Below, in pieces: positions 1 to 8,670 of a stretch of 64,000 bases of DNA (position 1 is its first letter; each line of letters begins with the position of its first letter). The DNA is from Microbacterium sp. (GTDB taxonomy: Bacteria > Actinomycetota > Actinomycetes > Actinomycetales > Microbacteriaceae). Both the position numbers and the translations under genes were made by a program. Below the pieces are notes generated by a model, which did no database searches, was not told where the DNA came from, and saw only the letters and a program-made list of their open reading frames with translations. The stretch is taken from the NCBI RefSeq assembly GCF_017305435.1, contig NZ_JAFKIP010000002.1, forward strand, positions 186,001 through 250,000, read 5' to 3'.

Positions 1-1
1 C

Positions 2-964
2 TCCACCTCGGGGGAGTTCTGGATGCTCTGCCTCTGGGCGATCCCCTACGGACTCGGTGCGGGCGCGGTGGATGCCGCCCTCAACAACTACGTCGCCCTG
101 CACTACGCGGCCCGCCACATGAACTGGTTGCACAGCTTCTGGGGCGTCGGCGCCTCGATCAGCCCGTTCATCATGAGCTACGCCATCACCTCCGGCCTGG
201 GCTGGTCGGGCGCATACCTCATCGTGGGCGTCACCCAGTCGATTCTCACCTTCGTCCTCCTCGTGAGCCTGCCGCTGTGGGGCAAGGTCAACACCGTCGT
301 CGCTCCGGCCGCGGCGCCGGATGCCGACGCGGTTCCGGATGCCGCGGAGGCGCCGGCCGGCAAGGGCAGCGCACACGTCTCCCTCGCGACGGCCCTCCGC
401 ATCCCCGGTGTGAGGCTCATCCTCGCGGCGTTCTTCGCCTACTGCGCGCTGGAGAGCACCTCCATCCTCTGGGCCTCGACCTACCTCGCCGAAGAGCGCG
501 CCGTCGACCCGGCCACCGCCGCGGCGTTCGGCTCGCTCTTCCTCCTCGGCATCACCGCGGGACGCTTCCTCGCCGGCTTCGTCGCCGACCGGGTGGGAGA
601 CCGGCAGCTCATCCGCGGCGGATTCGTCGCGGTCGGGGTCGGCGCGCTCATGCTCGCGCTGCCGCTTGAGACCAACGTCGTCGCCCTCGCCGGCCTCGTC
701 ATGGCGGGCCTCGGCTCGGCCCCGATCTACCCGGCGATCATCCATTCCACACCGGTCAACTTCGGCAGGCGCAACTCGCAGGCGATCATCGGCATCCAGA
801 TGGCTGCGGCGTACGCGGGATCGACCCTCGCCCCGCCGCTCTTCGGTGCACTGTCGGCGTGGGCGGGGCTGTGGATCCTGCCGCTGTTCCTCCTCGTCCT
901 CGTCGCGCTCGGCCTCGCGATGTCGGAGCGTCTCAACCGGATGGTCACGCGGCGCACCGTGTGA
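2..964 (+). CDS. MFS transporter, 5' end missing
   Basis: This is the C-terminal part of a major facilitator superfamily transporter; the reading frame is open to the first base, so the start lies outside the window. About ten hydrophobic helices are visible, with a central cytoplasmic loop rich in Ala/Asp/Pro (about residues 95-120 of the visible part) separating two halves. The stretch GAGAVDAALNNYVALHYAAR followed by NWLHSFWGVGA resembles the fucose-permease/YfkF-like branch of MFS, and GRFLAGFVADRVGDR is the loop motif of the second half. Substrate cannot be read from sequence; sugar uptake or drug export are both possible. It ends 135 bp before the next gene, in the same direction. Confidence 0.85.
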   Translation, partial: STSGEFWMLCLWAIPYGLGAGAVDAALNNYVALHYAARHMNWLHSFWGVGASISPFIMSYAITSGLGWSGAYLIVGVTQSILTFVLLVSLPLWGKVNTVVAPAAAPDADAVPDAAEAPAGKGSAHVSLATALRIPGVRLILAAFFAYCALESTSILWASTYLAEERAVDPATAAAFGSLFLLGITAGRFLAGFVADRVGDRQLIRGGFVAVGVGALMLALPLETNVVALAGLVMAGLGSAPIYPAIIHSTPVNFGRRNSQAIIGIQMAAAYAGSTLAPPLFGALSAWAGLWILPLFLLVLVALGLAMSERLNRMVTRRTV

Positions 965-1099
965 CCATCCGTGGGGCTCGGCGCGTCCGCGCTCGACGGG
1001 CGGGCGCTGCGCCGGCTGGTACCGGTCGGCCAATCCGAATCCCGCCCGGCACCGAACGATCTGTGACGCCGGCAGATCCGGCCGGGGCGGAGTCGCGAT

Positions 1100-2734
1100 A
1101 TGGGTGAGGCACGGAGACGACGACGCGTCGGGCTCTGGGCGTGGGCGGCCGTGTCGGGGATCGTCAGTGCGGCCGTGTTCCTCGCTGTCGCCGAGGCGCT
1201 CGCGCTGCTCTTCGGCGCGGGCGGCAGCCCGATCCTCGCGGTCGGCGGGTTCGTCATCGACATCGTGCCGCAGCCGTTCAAAGAGTTCGCGATCGCGACG
1301 TTCGGCGAATACGACAAGCTCGCGTTGATCGCCGGTCTCGCACTCGCGGTGGTGATCGCGTCGGCGATCGCCGGCATCCTGCAGGCAGTGAGACCGCCGC
1401 TCGGCGTCATCGCGCTCGCTGTCGCCGGGGTCCTCTCGGTCGCCGCGATCGTCACCCGCACGGGTGCGACGGTGCTCGTCGCGGTCCCGGCGGTCGCCGG
1501 CACCGTCGCCGGGGCGCTCCTGCTGGCGTCCCTCGGCCAGCACGTGCGCGGTTGGCAGGATACCGCGTCAGCGCCCGCCGATCCCGCCGCAGACGCACCG
1601 TCCGCCCCGGCCGTGCCGCCCGCGTCCGTTCCGGAGAACCCGGCGGCGCCGAGGAGCCCCGCCGCGATGAACCGCCGGGCGTTCTTCCGCACGACGGCGA
1701 TCGCGGGGGCCTCCGCCGTCCTCATCGGCATCGGAGCCCGCATCGTCAGCGCCACCACCTCGTCGATCGCCGCCGTGCGTCAGGCGCTGTCGCTGCCGGC
1801 ACCGCGATCGAAGGTCACGATCCCCGGCGGGGCGGAGCTCGACATCCCCGGCATCTCTCCGCTCATCACGCCGAACGCGGACTTCTACCGGGTCGACACG
1901 GCGCTGACGGTCCCGGCGGTCGACCCGTCCACCTGGCGCCTCGTGGTCGACGGCATGGTCGATCAGCGCGTCGACATCGGCTTCGACGACCTCGTCGCGA
2001 TGGGTCTCGATGAGTACGCCGTGACGATGACGTGCGTCTCCAACGAGGTGGGCGGGAGCCTCCTCGGCAACGCGATCTGGCTCGGCGTCCCGGTGCGCGA
2101 CGTCCTGGCGCTCGCCGGACCGCAGCCGGGCGCCGACATGGTGCTCTCGCGCAGCGTCGACGGCTTCACGGCATCCACTCCTCTCGAGGCGCTGACGGAC
2201 GACGGTCTCGACGCGATCCTCGCGGTGGGGATGAACGGCGAGCCGCTGCCGCTCGAGCACGGGTTCCCGGTGCGGATGGTCGTGCCGGGGCTCTACGGGT
2301 ACGTGTCGGCGACGAAGTGGATCACAGAGCTGAAAGTGACGACGTTCGACGCCGACGAGGCGTATTGGACGCCCCGCGGCTACAGCGCCAAGGCGCCGAT
2401 CAAGCTCTCCTCCCGCATCGACACCCCGACGTCGGGCGCCCCGGTGAAGACCGGTAAGGTCGCGGTCGCCGGCGTCGCGTGGGCGCAGCCCGTGGGAGTC
2501 GAGCGTGTCGAGGTGAACATCGACGACGCCGGCTGGCGGCCCGCGACCCTGTCGACCGCGATCAACGACGATACGTGGGTGCAGTGGTTCGTCGAGTGGG
2601 ATGCCGCGCCGGGAACGCATTTCCTGTCGGTGCGGGCGGTCGACAAGCGCGGCACGACGCAGGTCGAGGAGCGCGCCCCGATCGCGCCCGACGGATCGAC
2701 GGGCTGGCAGCGAATCCTCGTCACGGTGCAGTAA
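1100..2734 (+). CDS. Membrane-fused molybdopterin-dependent oxidoreductase (sulfite oxidase/YedY fold)
   Basis: The 544-residue protein has an N-terminal membrane part (about four hydrophobic segments, residues 10-150), an Ala/Pro linker, then a second hydrophobic stretch at residues 190-215 beginning NRRAFFRTTAIAGASA, which looks like a Tat-type signal or anchor. The catalytic oxidoreductase molybdopterin domain follows (about 235-420) with the conserved cysteine in MTCVSNEVGG, the expected molybdenum ligand. A C-terminal Ig-like Mo-co dimerisation domain (about 425-540) ends the protein. The active domain is probably outside the membrane; the electron acceptor and substrate are unknown. ATG at 1100 was chosen because the membrane part is in frame; an internal ATG at 1667 would start just before the Tat-like motif. 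Confidence 0.88.
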   Translation: MGEARRRRRVGLWAWAAVSGIVSAAVFLAVAEALALLFGAGGSPILAVGGFVIDIVPQPFKEFAIATFGEYDKLALIAGLALAVVIASAIAGILQAVRPPLGVIALAVAGVLSVAAIVTRTGATVLVAVPAVAGTVAGALLLASLGQHVRGWQDTASAPADPAADAPSAPAVPPASVPENPAAPRSPAAMNRRAFFRTTAIAGASAVLIGIGARIVSATTSSIAAVRQALSLPAPRSKVTIPGGAELDIPGISPLITPNADFYRVDTALTVPAVDPSTWRLVVDGMVDQRVDIGFDDLVAMGLDEYAVTMTCVSNEVGGSLLGNAIWLGVPVRDVLALAGPQPGADMVLSRSVDGFTASTPLEALTDDGLDAILAVGMNGEPLPLEHGFPVRMVVPGLYGYVSATKWITELKVTTFDADEAYWTPRGYSAKAPIKLSSRIDTPTSGAPVKTGKVAVAGVAWAQPVGVERVEVNIDDAGWRPATLSTAINDDTWVQWFVEWDAAPGTHFLSVRAVDKRGTTQVEERAPIAPDGSTGWQRILVTVQ

Positions 2735-2744
2735 CTGGATACGG

Positions 2745-2766
2745 GCGGCGTCGCGCCTGACGCCGC
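2745..2766 (+). terminator. Possible terminator hairpin
   Basis: An 8-bp stem (GCGGCGTC / GACGCCGC) with a 6-nt loop lies 10 bp after the oxidoreductase stop codon. There is no T-run after it, so it may be a weak terminator or only a stable 3' end. Confidence 0.35.
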
Positions 2767-2797
2767 GTCCCCGTACGGCTGAGACCCGGTCTCGCTC

Positions 2798-2803
2798 TAG
2801 GCT
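2798..2803 (+). promoter_or_regulatory. -10 box TAGGCT
   Basis: TAGGCT fits the actinobacterial TANNNT -10 pattern. It lies 27 bp before the ATG at 2831, which has its own ribosome binding site GAAGGAG, so this transcript would carry a short leader. No clear -35 is visible. Confidence 0.4.
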
Positions 2804-2830
2804 GGTGCCACCCGTGCGAAGGAGCTGCCC

Positions 2831-4066
2831 ATGAGCGTCGATCTGCTCGCCCCGCCGTCCGCCGTGCCGGCGGAACCCTGGACGCATCCCGAGGCGTATT
2901 GGCGGGGCCGCACGGCGGCGATTGCGAGCCTCTCCGGCCCCGTCGCCACGATCGATCTCGACGCTCTCCGCCACAACGCGCTCGACCTCGTCGTTCGCTC
3001 GAGCGGCGTGCCGATCCGCGTCGCGTCGAAGTCCATCCGCGTGCGGGAGGTGCTGGATGCCGCGCTGACGCTGCCGGGCTACCGCGGCATCCTCGCGTTC
3101 ACGCTGCCCGAAGCGCTGTGGCTCGCGGAGACCTACGACGACATCGTGCTCGGCTATCCGAGTGTCGACCGCGACGCCCTCGCGGCGCTCGGCGCGAGCG
3201 CCGACAAGGCCTCCCGCATCACGCTCATGATCGACGACCTCGCGCAGCTCGACCTCGTCGACAACGTGATCGCGCCCGGGCAGCGCCCCGAGATCCGCGT
3301 CGCGATCGATGCGGATGCCTCGTGGCGCGCGCCCGTTCTCGGCCACATCGGCGTGCGCCGTTCACCCGTCCATGATCTCGTGGAGGTCGCGCGCCTGGCC
3401 CGTGCGGTCGCGGCGCGGCCCGGGTTCCGCCTCGTCGGGCTCATGATGTACGAAGCGCAGATCGCCGGTCAGCCCGACGACACCGGTTCCGGCGACGCCG
3501 TCGTCCGCTGGATGCAGCGGCGGTCGACGGACGAGCTGCGGGAGCGCCGCGGCGCGATCGTCGCCGCCGTGCGGAACGTCGTCGACCTCGAGTTCGTGAA
3601 CGGGGGTGGGACGGGGTCGCTCGAGTACACGGCATCCGACCCCGCCGTCACCGAGACGACCGCCGGGAGCGGCCTGCTCGCCGGTCACCTCTTCGACCTC
3701 TACCGCCACTTCTCGCTCGCGCCTGCGGCGGCGTTCGCGCTCGAGGTCGTGCGCCGGCCCGCGGACGACATCGTGACGGTGCTCGGCGGCGGCTGGATCG
3801 CCTCCGGTCCGCCCGTCGCCTCCCGGCAGCCGCTGCCGGTCTGGCCCCCTGACCTGAAGACCCTCGGCCGCGAAGGGGCGGGCGAGGTGCAGACACCGCT
3901 CGAGGGCGCGGCGGCGCGGACCCTCTCCATCGGCGATCGCGTCTGGTTCCGCCACGCGAAGAGCGGAGAGCTCGCCGAGCGCGTCGACCGGTACCACCTC
4001 ACGAGCGGCGATCGGATCGTCGGCGAGGCCGCGACCTACCGCGGCGAAGGGAAGAGCTTCCTGTGA
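2831..4066 (+). CDS. PLP-dependent amino acid deaminase/aldolase (alanine racemase-fold, D-serine dehydratase-like)
   Basis: This 411-residue protein has an N-terminal alanine-racemase TIM barrel, with the PLP lysine expected at K67 in RVASKSIRVREV, and a C-terminal D-serine dehydratase-like domain with the motif FRHAKSGELAERVDRYHL. Family members act on D-amino acids or as D-threonine aldolases, using PLP and often a divalent metal. The start ATG is preceded by GAAGGAGCTGCCC. Its stop overlaps the start of the FAD-linked oxidase behind it, so the two are probably co-transcribed; the same pairing is common in related actinobacteria. The exact substrate cannot be assigned. Confidence 0.85.
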   Translation: MSVDLLAPPSAVPAEPWTHPEAYWRGRTAAIASLSGPVATIDLDALRHNALDLVVRSSGVPIRVASKSIRVREVLDAALTLPGYRGILAFTLPEALWLAETYDDIVLGYPSVDRDALAALGASADKASRITLMIDDLAQLDLVDNVIAPGQRPEIRVAIDADASWRAPVLGHIGVRRSPVHDLVEVARLARAVAARPGFRLVGLMMYEAQIAGQPDDTGSGDAVVRWMQRRSTDELRERRGAIVAAVRNVVDLEFVNGGGTGSLEYTASDPAVTETTAGSGLLAGHLFDLYRHFSLAPAAAFALEVVRRPADDIVTVLGGGWIASGPPVASRQPLPVWPPDLKTLGREGAGEVQTPLEGAAARTLSIGDRVWFRHAKSGELAERVDRYHLTSGDRIVGEAATYRGEGKSFL

Positions 4067-5388
4067 TGTCCGGTTCCACCCGCCCCGGCGGCACGTGGCA
4101 GAACTGGGGACGGACGGAACGCGTCCGCCCCTTGACGGTCGAGTATCCCTCCACGATCGAGGCGGTGCGGCGCGCGGTCCGCTCCGCCGCGCAGCGCGGT
4201 CGGCCCATCAAAGCCGTCGGGACGGGGCACAGCTTCAGCGGCATCGCCGTCGCACCCGGCACGCTGCTCGAGCTGACCGAGCTCTCCGGTCTCGTCTCGG
4301 TCGACCGCGACCGGCAGCGGGCTCGGTTCCTCGCCGGCACGCGCCTGCACCGCATCCCCGCGCTCCTCGGTCCTCATGGCCTTGCCATGACGAACCTCGG
4401 CGACATCGACCGGCAGTCGATCTCGGGCGCCATCTCCACCGGCACGCACGGCACCGGATCGCGCTTCGGCGGCATCGCGACGCAGGTCGTGGCGGCGACC
4501 CTCGTGACCGCCGACGGGGAGCTGTTGACCGTGTCCGAGACCGAGAACTCCGACCTGCTGCCGGCGGTCGCGCTCGGACTCGGAGCACTCGGCATCCTCG
4601 TCGACGTCACGCTGCAGTGCGTGCCGGCGTTCACGCTCCACGCCGTCGAGCGCCCCGAGCCGCTCGACGAGGTCGTCGACGGGGTCGCGGCCCGGGCGGA
4701 CGCCGTGGACCACTTCGAGTTCTACTGGTTTCCGCACACCGACGTCGCCCTCACCAAGACGAATGCGCGCGGCACGGCGGATGCCGCGACGAACCCGCTC
4801 GGGCGCGTGTCGAAGGTCGTCGACGATGTGCTCGTCGGCAATGTCGTCCATCAGGCGGTCTGCAGCGCCGGGCGGGCGGCTCCCCCCCTCGTGCCCGGCA
4901 TCAACCGGCTCTCCGCCCGCGTGTGGGGCGATCGTGCGTTCTCCGACGCTTCGCACCGCGTCTTCGCGACGAGCCGCGGCGTACGGTTCCGCGAGATGGA
5001 ATACGCCGTGCCGATCGAGAGCCTCGCCGAGGCGTTCCGCGGCATCCAGCGTGTCATCGCGGAGCACGACTGGCGCATCGAGTTCCCGATCGAGGTGCGC
5101 ACGGCGGCGGCCGACGACCTGTGGCTGTCGACCGCGTCGGGGCGCGCGAGCGGCTACATCGCCGTGCACCGCTACTGGAAGGCCGACCCGACCGCGTACT
5201 TCGCCGCCGTCGAGGAGGTCATGCTCGCCTTCGGGGGGCGTCCGCACTGGGGCAAGATGCACACGCAGGATGCCGCGTCGCTGCGCACCCGATATCCGCG
5301 TTTCGACGACTTCACCGCCCTGCGCGACCGCCTCGATCCCGATCGCCTCTTCCGCAATCCCTACCTCACGCGCGTCCTGGGTGAGTAA
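4066..5388 (+). CDS. FAD-linked D-arabinono-1,4-lactone oxidase family protein
   Basis: A 440-residue oxidoreductase of the VAO/ALO family. The N-terminal FAD-binding domain (about 15-185) shows VGTGHSFSGIA and the long glycine-rich motif around DIDRQSISGAISTGTHGTGS. The C-terminal ALO domain (about 190-440) contains HWGKMHT near the end, typical of sugar-lactone and alditol oxidases. No signal peptide is seen, so it should be cytoplasmic. A GTG at 4063 in the same frame is an alternative start; ATG at 4066 overlaps the upstream stop codon by one base (TGATG), which suggests translational coupling. The substrate may be an aldono-lactone or polyol. Confidence 0.85.
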   Translation: MSGSTRPGGTWQNWGRTERVRPLTVEYPSTIEAVRRAVRSAAQRGRPIKAVGTGHSFSGIAVAPGTLLELTELSGLVSVDRDRQRARFLAGTRLHRIPALLGPHGLAMTNLGDIDRQSISGAISTGTHGTGSRFGGIATQVVAATLVTADGELLTVSETENSDLLPAVALGLGALGILVDVTLQCVPAFTLHAVERPEPLDEVVDGVAARADAVDHFEFYWFPHTDVALTKTNARGTADAATNPLGRVSKVVDDVLVGNVVHQAVCSAGRAAPPLVPGINRLSARVWGDRAFSDASHRVFATSRGVRFREMEYAVPIESLAEAFRGIQRVIAEHDWRIEFPIEVRTAAADDLWLSTASGRASGYIAVHRYWKADPTAYFAAVEEVMLAFGGRPHWGKMHTQDAASLRTRYPRFDDFTALRDRLDPDRLFRNPYLTRVLGE

Positions 5389-5436
5389 CGCCTGAGAACC
5401 GGGCTCCGCGCATGATCGCAGAGCTGGTGCCGCCGA

Positions 5437-5442
5437 TAGGAT
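5437..5442 (+). promoter_or_regulatory. -10 box TAGGAT before lemA
   Basis: TAGGAT lies 24 bp before the LemA start. A ribosome binding site (GAGGGGAG, about 5455-5462) sits between them, so the transcript should start around 5449 with a short leader. Confidence 0.45.
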
Positions 5443-5466
5443 GAGCACAGAATCGAGGGGAGTCCC

Positions 5467-6039
5467 ATGGACATGGCGTGGCTGATCCCGGTGCTCATCG
5501 TGGTCGCGCTGGTCGTGATCGTCGGCGTGTACCTGTGGGCGACGTACAACTCGCTCGTCGCGCTGAATGTGCGCGTCGACGAAGCGTGGAGCGACATCAC
5601 GGTGCAGCTGAAGCGTCGAGCCGACCTGCTGCCCAACCTCATCGAGACGGTCAAGGGCTACGCGGCGCACGAGAAGGCGGTGTTCGAGAACGTCACGCGC
5701 GCGCGCGCCGAGACGCTCTCGGCCGGTTCTCCCGGTGAAGCCGGCGTTGCGGAAGGACACATGCAGCAGGCGCTGAAGAGCCTGTTCGCGGTCGCCGAGG
5801 CGTACCCGCAGCTGCAGGCCAGCCAGAACTTCCTCCAGCTCCAGCAGTCCGTGGTCGACACGGAGGACAAGATCCAGGCGTCGCGTCGCTTCTACAACGG
5901 GGGCGTGCGCGAGCTGAACACGAAGATCAAGGTGTTCCCGAACAACATGTTCGCGCGCAGCCTCGGCTTCCACGAGCGGGAGTTCTTCGAGGTGACCGGG
6001 GGAGCCGCCATCGCCGAGCCCCCGCGGATCCAGTTTTGA
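5467..6039 (+). CDS. lemA: LemA family protein
   Basis: The 190-residue protein has one N-terminal transmembrane helix (about residues 5-27, WLIPVLIVVALVVIVGVYLW) followed by the conserved LemA helical region with YNSLVALNVRVDEAWSDI, QLKRRADLLPNLIETVKGYA and FYNGGVRELNTKIKVFPNNM. LemA proteins are membrane-anchored with a mostly helical domain; their biochemical role is not established. Start ATG 5467 has GAGGGGAG in front; an ATG two codons later is also possible. It overlaps the following transporter gene by 4 nt. Confidence 0.92.
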   Translation: MDMAWLIPVLIVVALVVIVGVYLWATYNSLVALNVRVDEAWSDITVQLKRRADLLPNLIETVKGYAAHEKAVFENVTRARAETLSAGSPGEAGVAEGHMQQALKSLFAVAEAYPQLQASQNFLQLQQSVVDTEDKIQASRRFYNGGVRELNTKIKVFPNNMFARSLGFHEREFFEVTGGAAIAEPPRIQF

Positions 6040-7229
6040 CGGACGAGAAGCCTCGACCCTCTCTCCTCGACGCGATCCGCACCAAGACGGTGCGGGGTGA
6101 GATCGAGGAGTCGCTGCCGCACGGTCTGCGTGTGACGACCGCCTACGCGTGGCGGTTCGTCGTGATCGCGGTGGCCGCCGGCATCCTCATCTGGCTCGTG
6201 ATCCAGCTGAAGCTCCTCGTCGTCCCGCTCCTCGTCGCGATCCTCGTGACGGCGCTCCTGTGGCCCGTGTTCACGTGGATGCTCCGGCACCGCGTCCCGC
6301 GGTGGGCGGCCATCGTCATCTCGGTGATCGGCACGGTCGCCGTCGTGGGCGGACTTCTCTGGCTCGCGATCTGGCAGATCACGCGGGAGTGGCCGCGTGT
6401 CCGCACCCGCACGCTCGAATCGGTCGAGCAGTTCCGCCAGTACCTCATAGACGGGCCGCTCCATCTGACGTCCGACCAGATCGACGGGATGCTCGCGCAG
6501 GCCTGGACGTTCATCCAACAGCAGGTCGATCTGCTGTGGTCCGGTGCGCTCGTGATCGGCTCCACGGTGGGCCATGTCGCGACCGGCGCGGTCCTCGCCC
6601 TCTTCATCCTGCTGTGCACCCTCGCCGACGGCGCCGGGATCTGGCGCTGGGTCGTGCGGCTCTTCCCGCGCCGCGCACGTGCCGACGTCGACGGCGCCGG
6701 TCGTGCGGGGTGGGCGACGGTCGTCACCTACGCGCGCACCCAGCTCCTCGTCGCGACGATCGACGCGATCGGCATCGGTCTCGGTGCGTTCCTGCTCGGC
6801 GTGCCGCTCGCGATCCCGATCGGCGTCCTCGTCTTCCTCGGGGCGTTCGTGCCGTTCGTCGGCGCCATCGTCACGGGCACGCTCGCGGTCTTCCTCGCCC
6901 TCGTCTACAACGGCCCGTGGATCGCGCTGTGGATGATCGTCGTCGTGCTCGGTGTGCAGCAGCTCGAGGGGCACGTGCTCCAGCCGCTGCTCATGGGATC
7001 GGCGGTCAAGGTCCACCCCCTCGCGGTCGTCCTCGTCGTCGCGGGCGGTGCCATGATCGCCGGCATCCCCGGCGCCCTGTTCGCCGTGCCGCTCGCGGCC
7101 TTCGTCAACGTCGTCGCGGTCTACCTCTCCACCCGCCACACGCGGGGCGCGCCACCGGGGCCGGGCGACTTCACCGATCGAGATCTCATCTGGAGCACCG
7201 TTCCGCGCAGCAGGAGGACCCCCGCGTGA
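6036..7229 (+). CDS. AI-2E family transporter (PerM/YdiK-like exporter)
   Basis: The 397-residue polytopic protein has eight or so hydrophobic segments beginning at about residue 40. The family motif region PIGVLVFLGAFVPFVGAIVTG and the C-terminal GVQQLEGHVLQPLLMG are typical of the AI-2E/PerM family. Despite the name, most members are not proven AI-2 exporters; some move ions or small metabolites. The start is TTG at 6036, overlapping the lemA stop by 4 nt (TTGA), with no other good start near. It overlaps ilvA by 4 nt (GTGA), so lemA, this gene and ilvA look like one transcription unit. Confidence 0.88.
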   Translation: MTDEKPRPSLLDAIRTKTVRGEIEESLPHGLRVTTAYAWRFVVIAVAAGILIWLVIQLKLLVVPLLVAILVTALLWPVFTWMLRHRVPRWAAIVISVIGTVAVVGGLLWLAIWQITREWPRVRTRTLESVEQFRQYLIDGPLHLTSDQIDGMLAQAWTFIQQQVDLLWSGALVIGSTVGHVATGAVLALFILLCTLADGAGIWRWVVRLFPRRARADVDGAGRAGWATVVTYARTQLLVATIDAIGIGLGAFLLGVPLAIPIGVLVFLGAFVPFVGAIVTGTLAVFLALVYNGPWIALWMIVVVLGVQQLEGHVLQPLLMGSAVKVHPLAVVLVVAGGAMIAGIPGALFAVPLAAFVNVVAVYLSTRHTRGAPPGPGDFTDRDLIWSTVPRSRRTPA

Positions 7230-8500
7230 CCATCCCCACCGAGCCGGCGACCGCGGCCGCCGCCGGCGATCTGCCGGCCATCCCGACGCTCGCGGAGTTC
7301 GAGGACGCCGCCGCGGTCCTCCGCGATGTGGTCGTCCGGACGCCGTTCGACGTGTCCGAGCACCTCTCCGAGGTTCTGGGCGCGCCCGTGCACCTGAAGC
7401 TCGAGAACCTGCAGCGCACCGGATCGTTCAAGATCCGCGGCGCGACGTACCGCCTGTCGCGCCTCACGGCGGAGGAGCGCGCGCGCGGTGTCGTCGCGGC
7501 ATCCGCCGGCAACCATGCCCAGGGCGTCGCCCTCGCGGCGCAGAAGCTCGGCATCCCCGCGACGATCTTCATGCCGCTCGGCGTGCCCGTGCCGAAGCTC
7601 CTCGCGACGCGCGGCTACGGCGCCGAGGTGGTCCTCGAGGGGGCGACCGTCGAGACGCCGCTGCGGCTCGCGGCCGAGTTCGCCGAGCGGACGGGGGCGG
7701 TGCTCATCCACCCGTTCGACCACCGCGACGTCATCATCGGTCAGGGCACGCTGGGCCTGGAGCTGTGGGATGCCGTGGACGACCTCGACACCGTCATCCT
7801 CGGCATCGGCGGGGGAGGGCTCATCGCCGGCGTCGCCGCGGCCGTCAAGGCCCGCGCCGCCGCCGAGGGACGCACCGTGCGGGTCATCGGCGTGCAGGCG
7901 GAGAACTCCGCCGCCTACCCGTCCTCGCTCGCCGCGGGCGAGCCGCTCACCGTGGAGACGACCCCGACGATCGCGGACGGCATCGCCGTGGCCCGGCCGG
8001 GAGATGTGCCCTTCGAGGTCATCAGCCGGCTCGTCGACGAGGTCGTGACGGTCACCGACGACGACATCGCGCGCGCACTGCTGATCCTCCTCGAACGGGC
8101 CAAGCAGGTCGTCGAGCCCGCCGGCGCCGTGGGCGTCGCGGCGATCCTCGCCGGGAAGATCCAGGCGACGGGGCCCACCGCCGTCGTCCTCTCCGGGGGG
8201 AACATCGACCCCCTCCTGCTCCAGCGCGTCGTCTCGCACGGCCTCGCGGCATCCGGCCGCTACATGTCGCTGCAGATTCCGCTCCCCGATCGCCCCGGCC
8301 AGCTCGCACGCGTGTCGGAGCTTCTCGCGATCGCGGGCGCCAACGTCATCGAGGTGCTGCACACGCGCCACGGGCAGGGGCTTCAGATCAGCGAGGTGAT
8401 CCTCCAGCTGAGCGTCGAGACGCGCGGCGAAGAGCACCGGGCGCACGTGATCCAGGTGTTGGAGTCGGCGGGCTTCACCCCGCGCGTCGTGGAGGACTGA
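7226..8500 (+). CDS. ilvA: Threonine ammonia-lyase (threonine dehydratase)
   Basis: PLP enzyme that deaminates threonine to 2-oxobutanoate, feeding isoleucine synthesis or threonine breakdown. The 424-residue protein has the PLP lysine at K69 in GSFKIRGA, the phosphate-binding glycine loop GIGGGGLIAGVA, and a C-terminal single ACT domain (about 345-424, SLQIPLPDRPGQLARVSELL), the usual regulatory module of the roughly 400-residue form. GTG 7226 is preceded by AGGAGGACCCCC and overlaps the upstream stop. The gene is followed after 22 bp by repeat element A1. Confidence 0.93.
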   Translation: MTIPTEPATAAAAGDLPAIPTLAEFEDAAAVLRDVVVRTPFDVSEHLSEVLGAPVHLKLENLQRTGSFKIRGATYRLSRLTAEERARGVVAASAGNHAQGVALAAQKLGIPATIFMPLGVPVPKLLATRGYGAEVVLEGATVETPLRLAAEFAERTGAVLIHPFDHRDVIIGQGTLGLELWDAVDDLDTVILGIGGGGLIAGVAAAVKARAAAEGRTVRVIGVQAENSAAYPSSLAAGEPLTVETTPTIADGIAVARPGDVPFEVISRLVDEVVTVTDDDIARALLILLERAKQVVEPAGAVGVAAILAGKIQATGPTAVVLSGGNIDPLLLQRVVSHGLAASGRYMSLQIPLPDRPGQLARVSELLAIAGANVIEVLHTRHGQGLQISEVILQLSVETRGEEHRAHVIQVLESAGFTPRVVED

Positions 8501-8522
8501 GCCGCCGCTGCCTGCCCCGACA

Positions 8523-8592
8523 GAGTTTCGGGCGCTTGAGGCGTCTGAATCTCCCTCTCAAGAGTTTCGGGCGCTTGAGGAGTCCGAAACTC
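8523..8592. repeat. Palindromic repeat element A1 (family A, two 31-bp palindromes)
   Basis: Two imperfect 31-bp palindromes (8523-8553 and 8562-8592) each run from GAGTTTCGG to CCGAAACTC or a variant, separated by 8 bp. The second unit differs at one base from one unit of element A2 when A2 is reverse complemented. A1 starts 22 bp after the ilvA stop. With A2 (9587-9657) it brackets the Vsr-like gene in inverted orientation. It resembles a REPIN (paired REP palindromes). Confidence 0.85.
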
Positions 8593-8641
8593 TCGCGATC
8601 GTCGGATGGCGGCGCGGCGGGCGTGTGGATAAGTTCGGCAA

Positions 8642-8659
8642 CCCGGGCTGTGGCCCGGG
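8642..8659 (+). promoter_or_regulatory. Hairpin overlapping the ribosome binding site of the Vsr-like gene
   Basis: A perfect 7-bp stem (CCCGGGC / GCCCGGG) with loop TGTG ends inside the ribosome binding site GGGAGGA (8657-8663) of the gene starting at 8671. If it folds in the mRNA it would limit translation. Confidence 0.45.
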
Positions 8660-8670
8660 AGGATCGGCGA

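Noticed and set aside
4036-5973. Long open frame on the minus strand opposite the FAD oxidase and lemA (over 600 codons)
   Set aside because: It is a shadow frame of high-GC genes: Arg/Ala/Asp-rich, no motifs, and both strands cannot be coding with the clear families on the plus strand.
6036-7229. Quorum-sensing (AI-2) export system
   Set aside because: No luxS or AI-2 receptor genes are near; the family name does not prove AI-2 transport.
8523-8592. Repeat elements A-D considered as CRISPR arrays
   Set aside because: There are only two units per element, the spacers are 8-9 bp, the units are palindromes and no cas gene is present.
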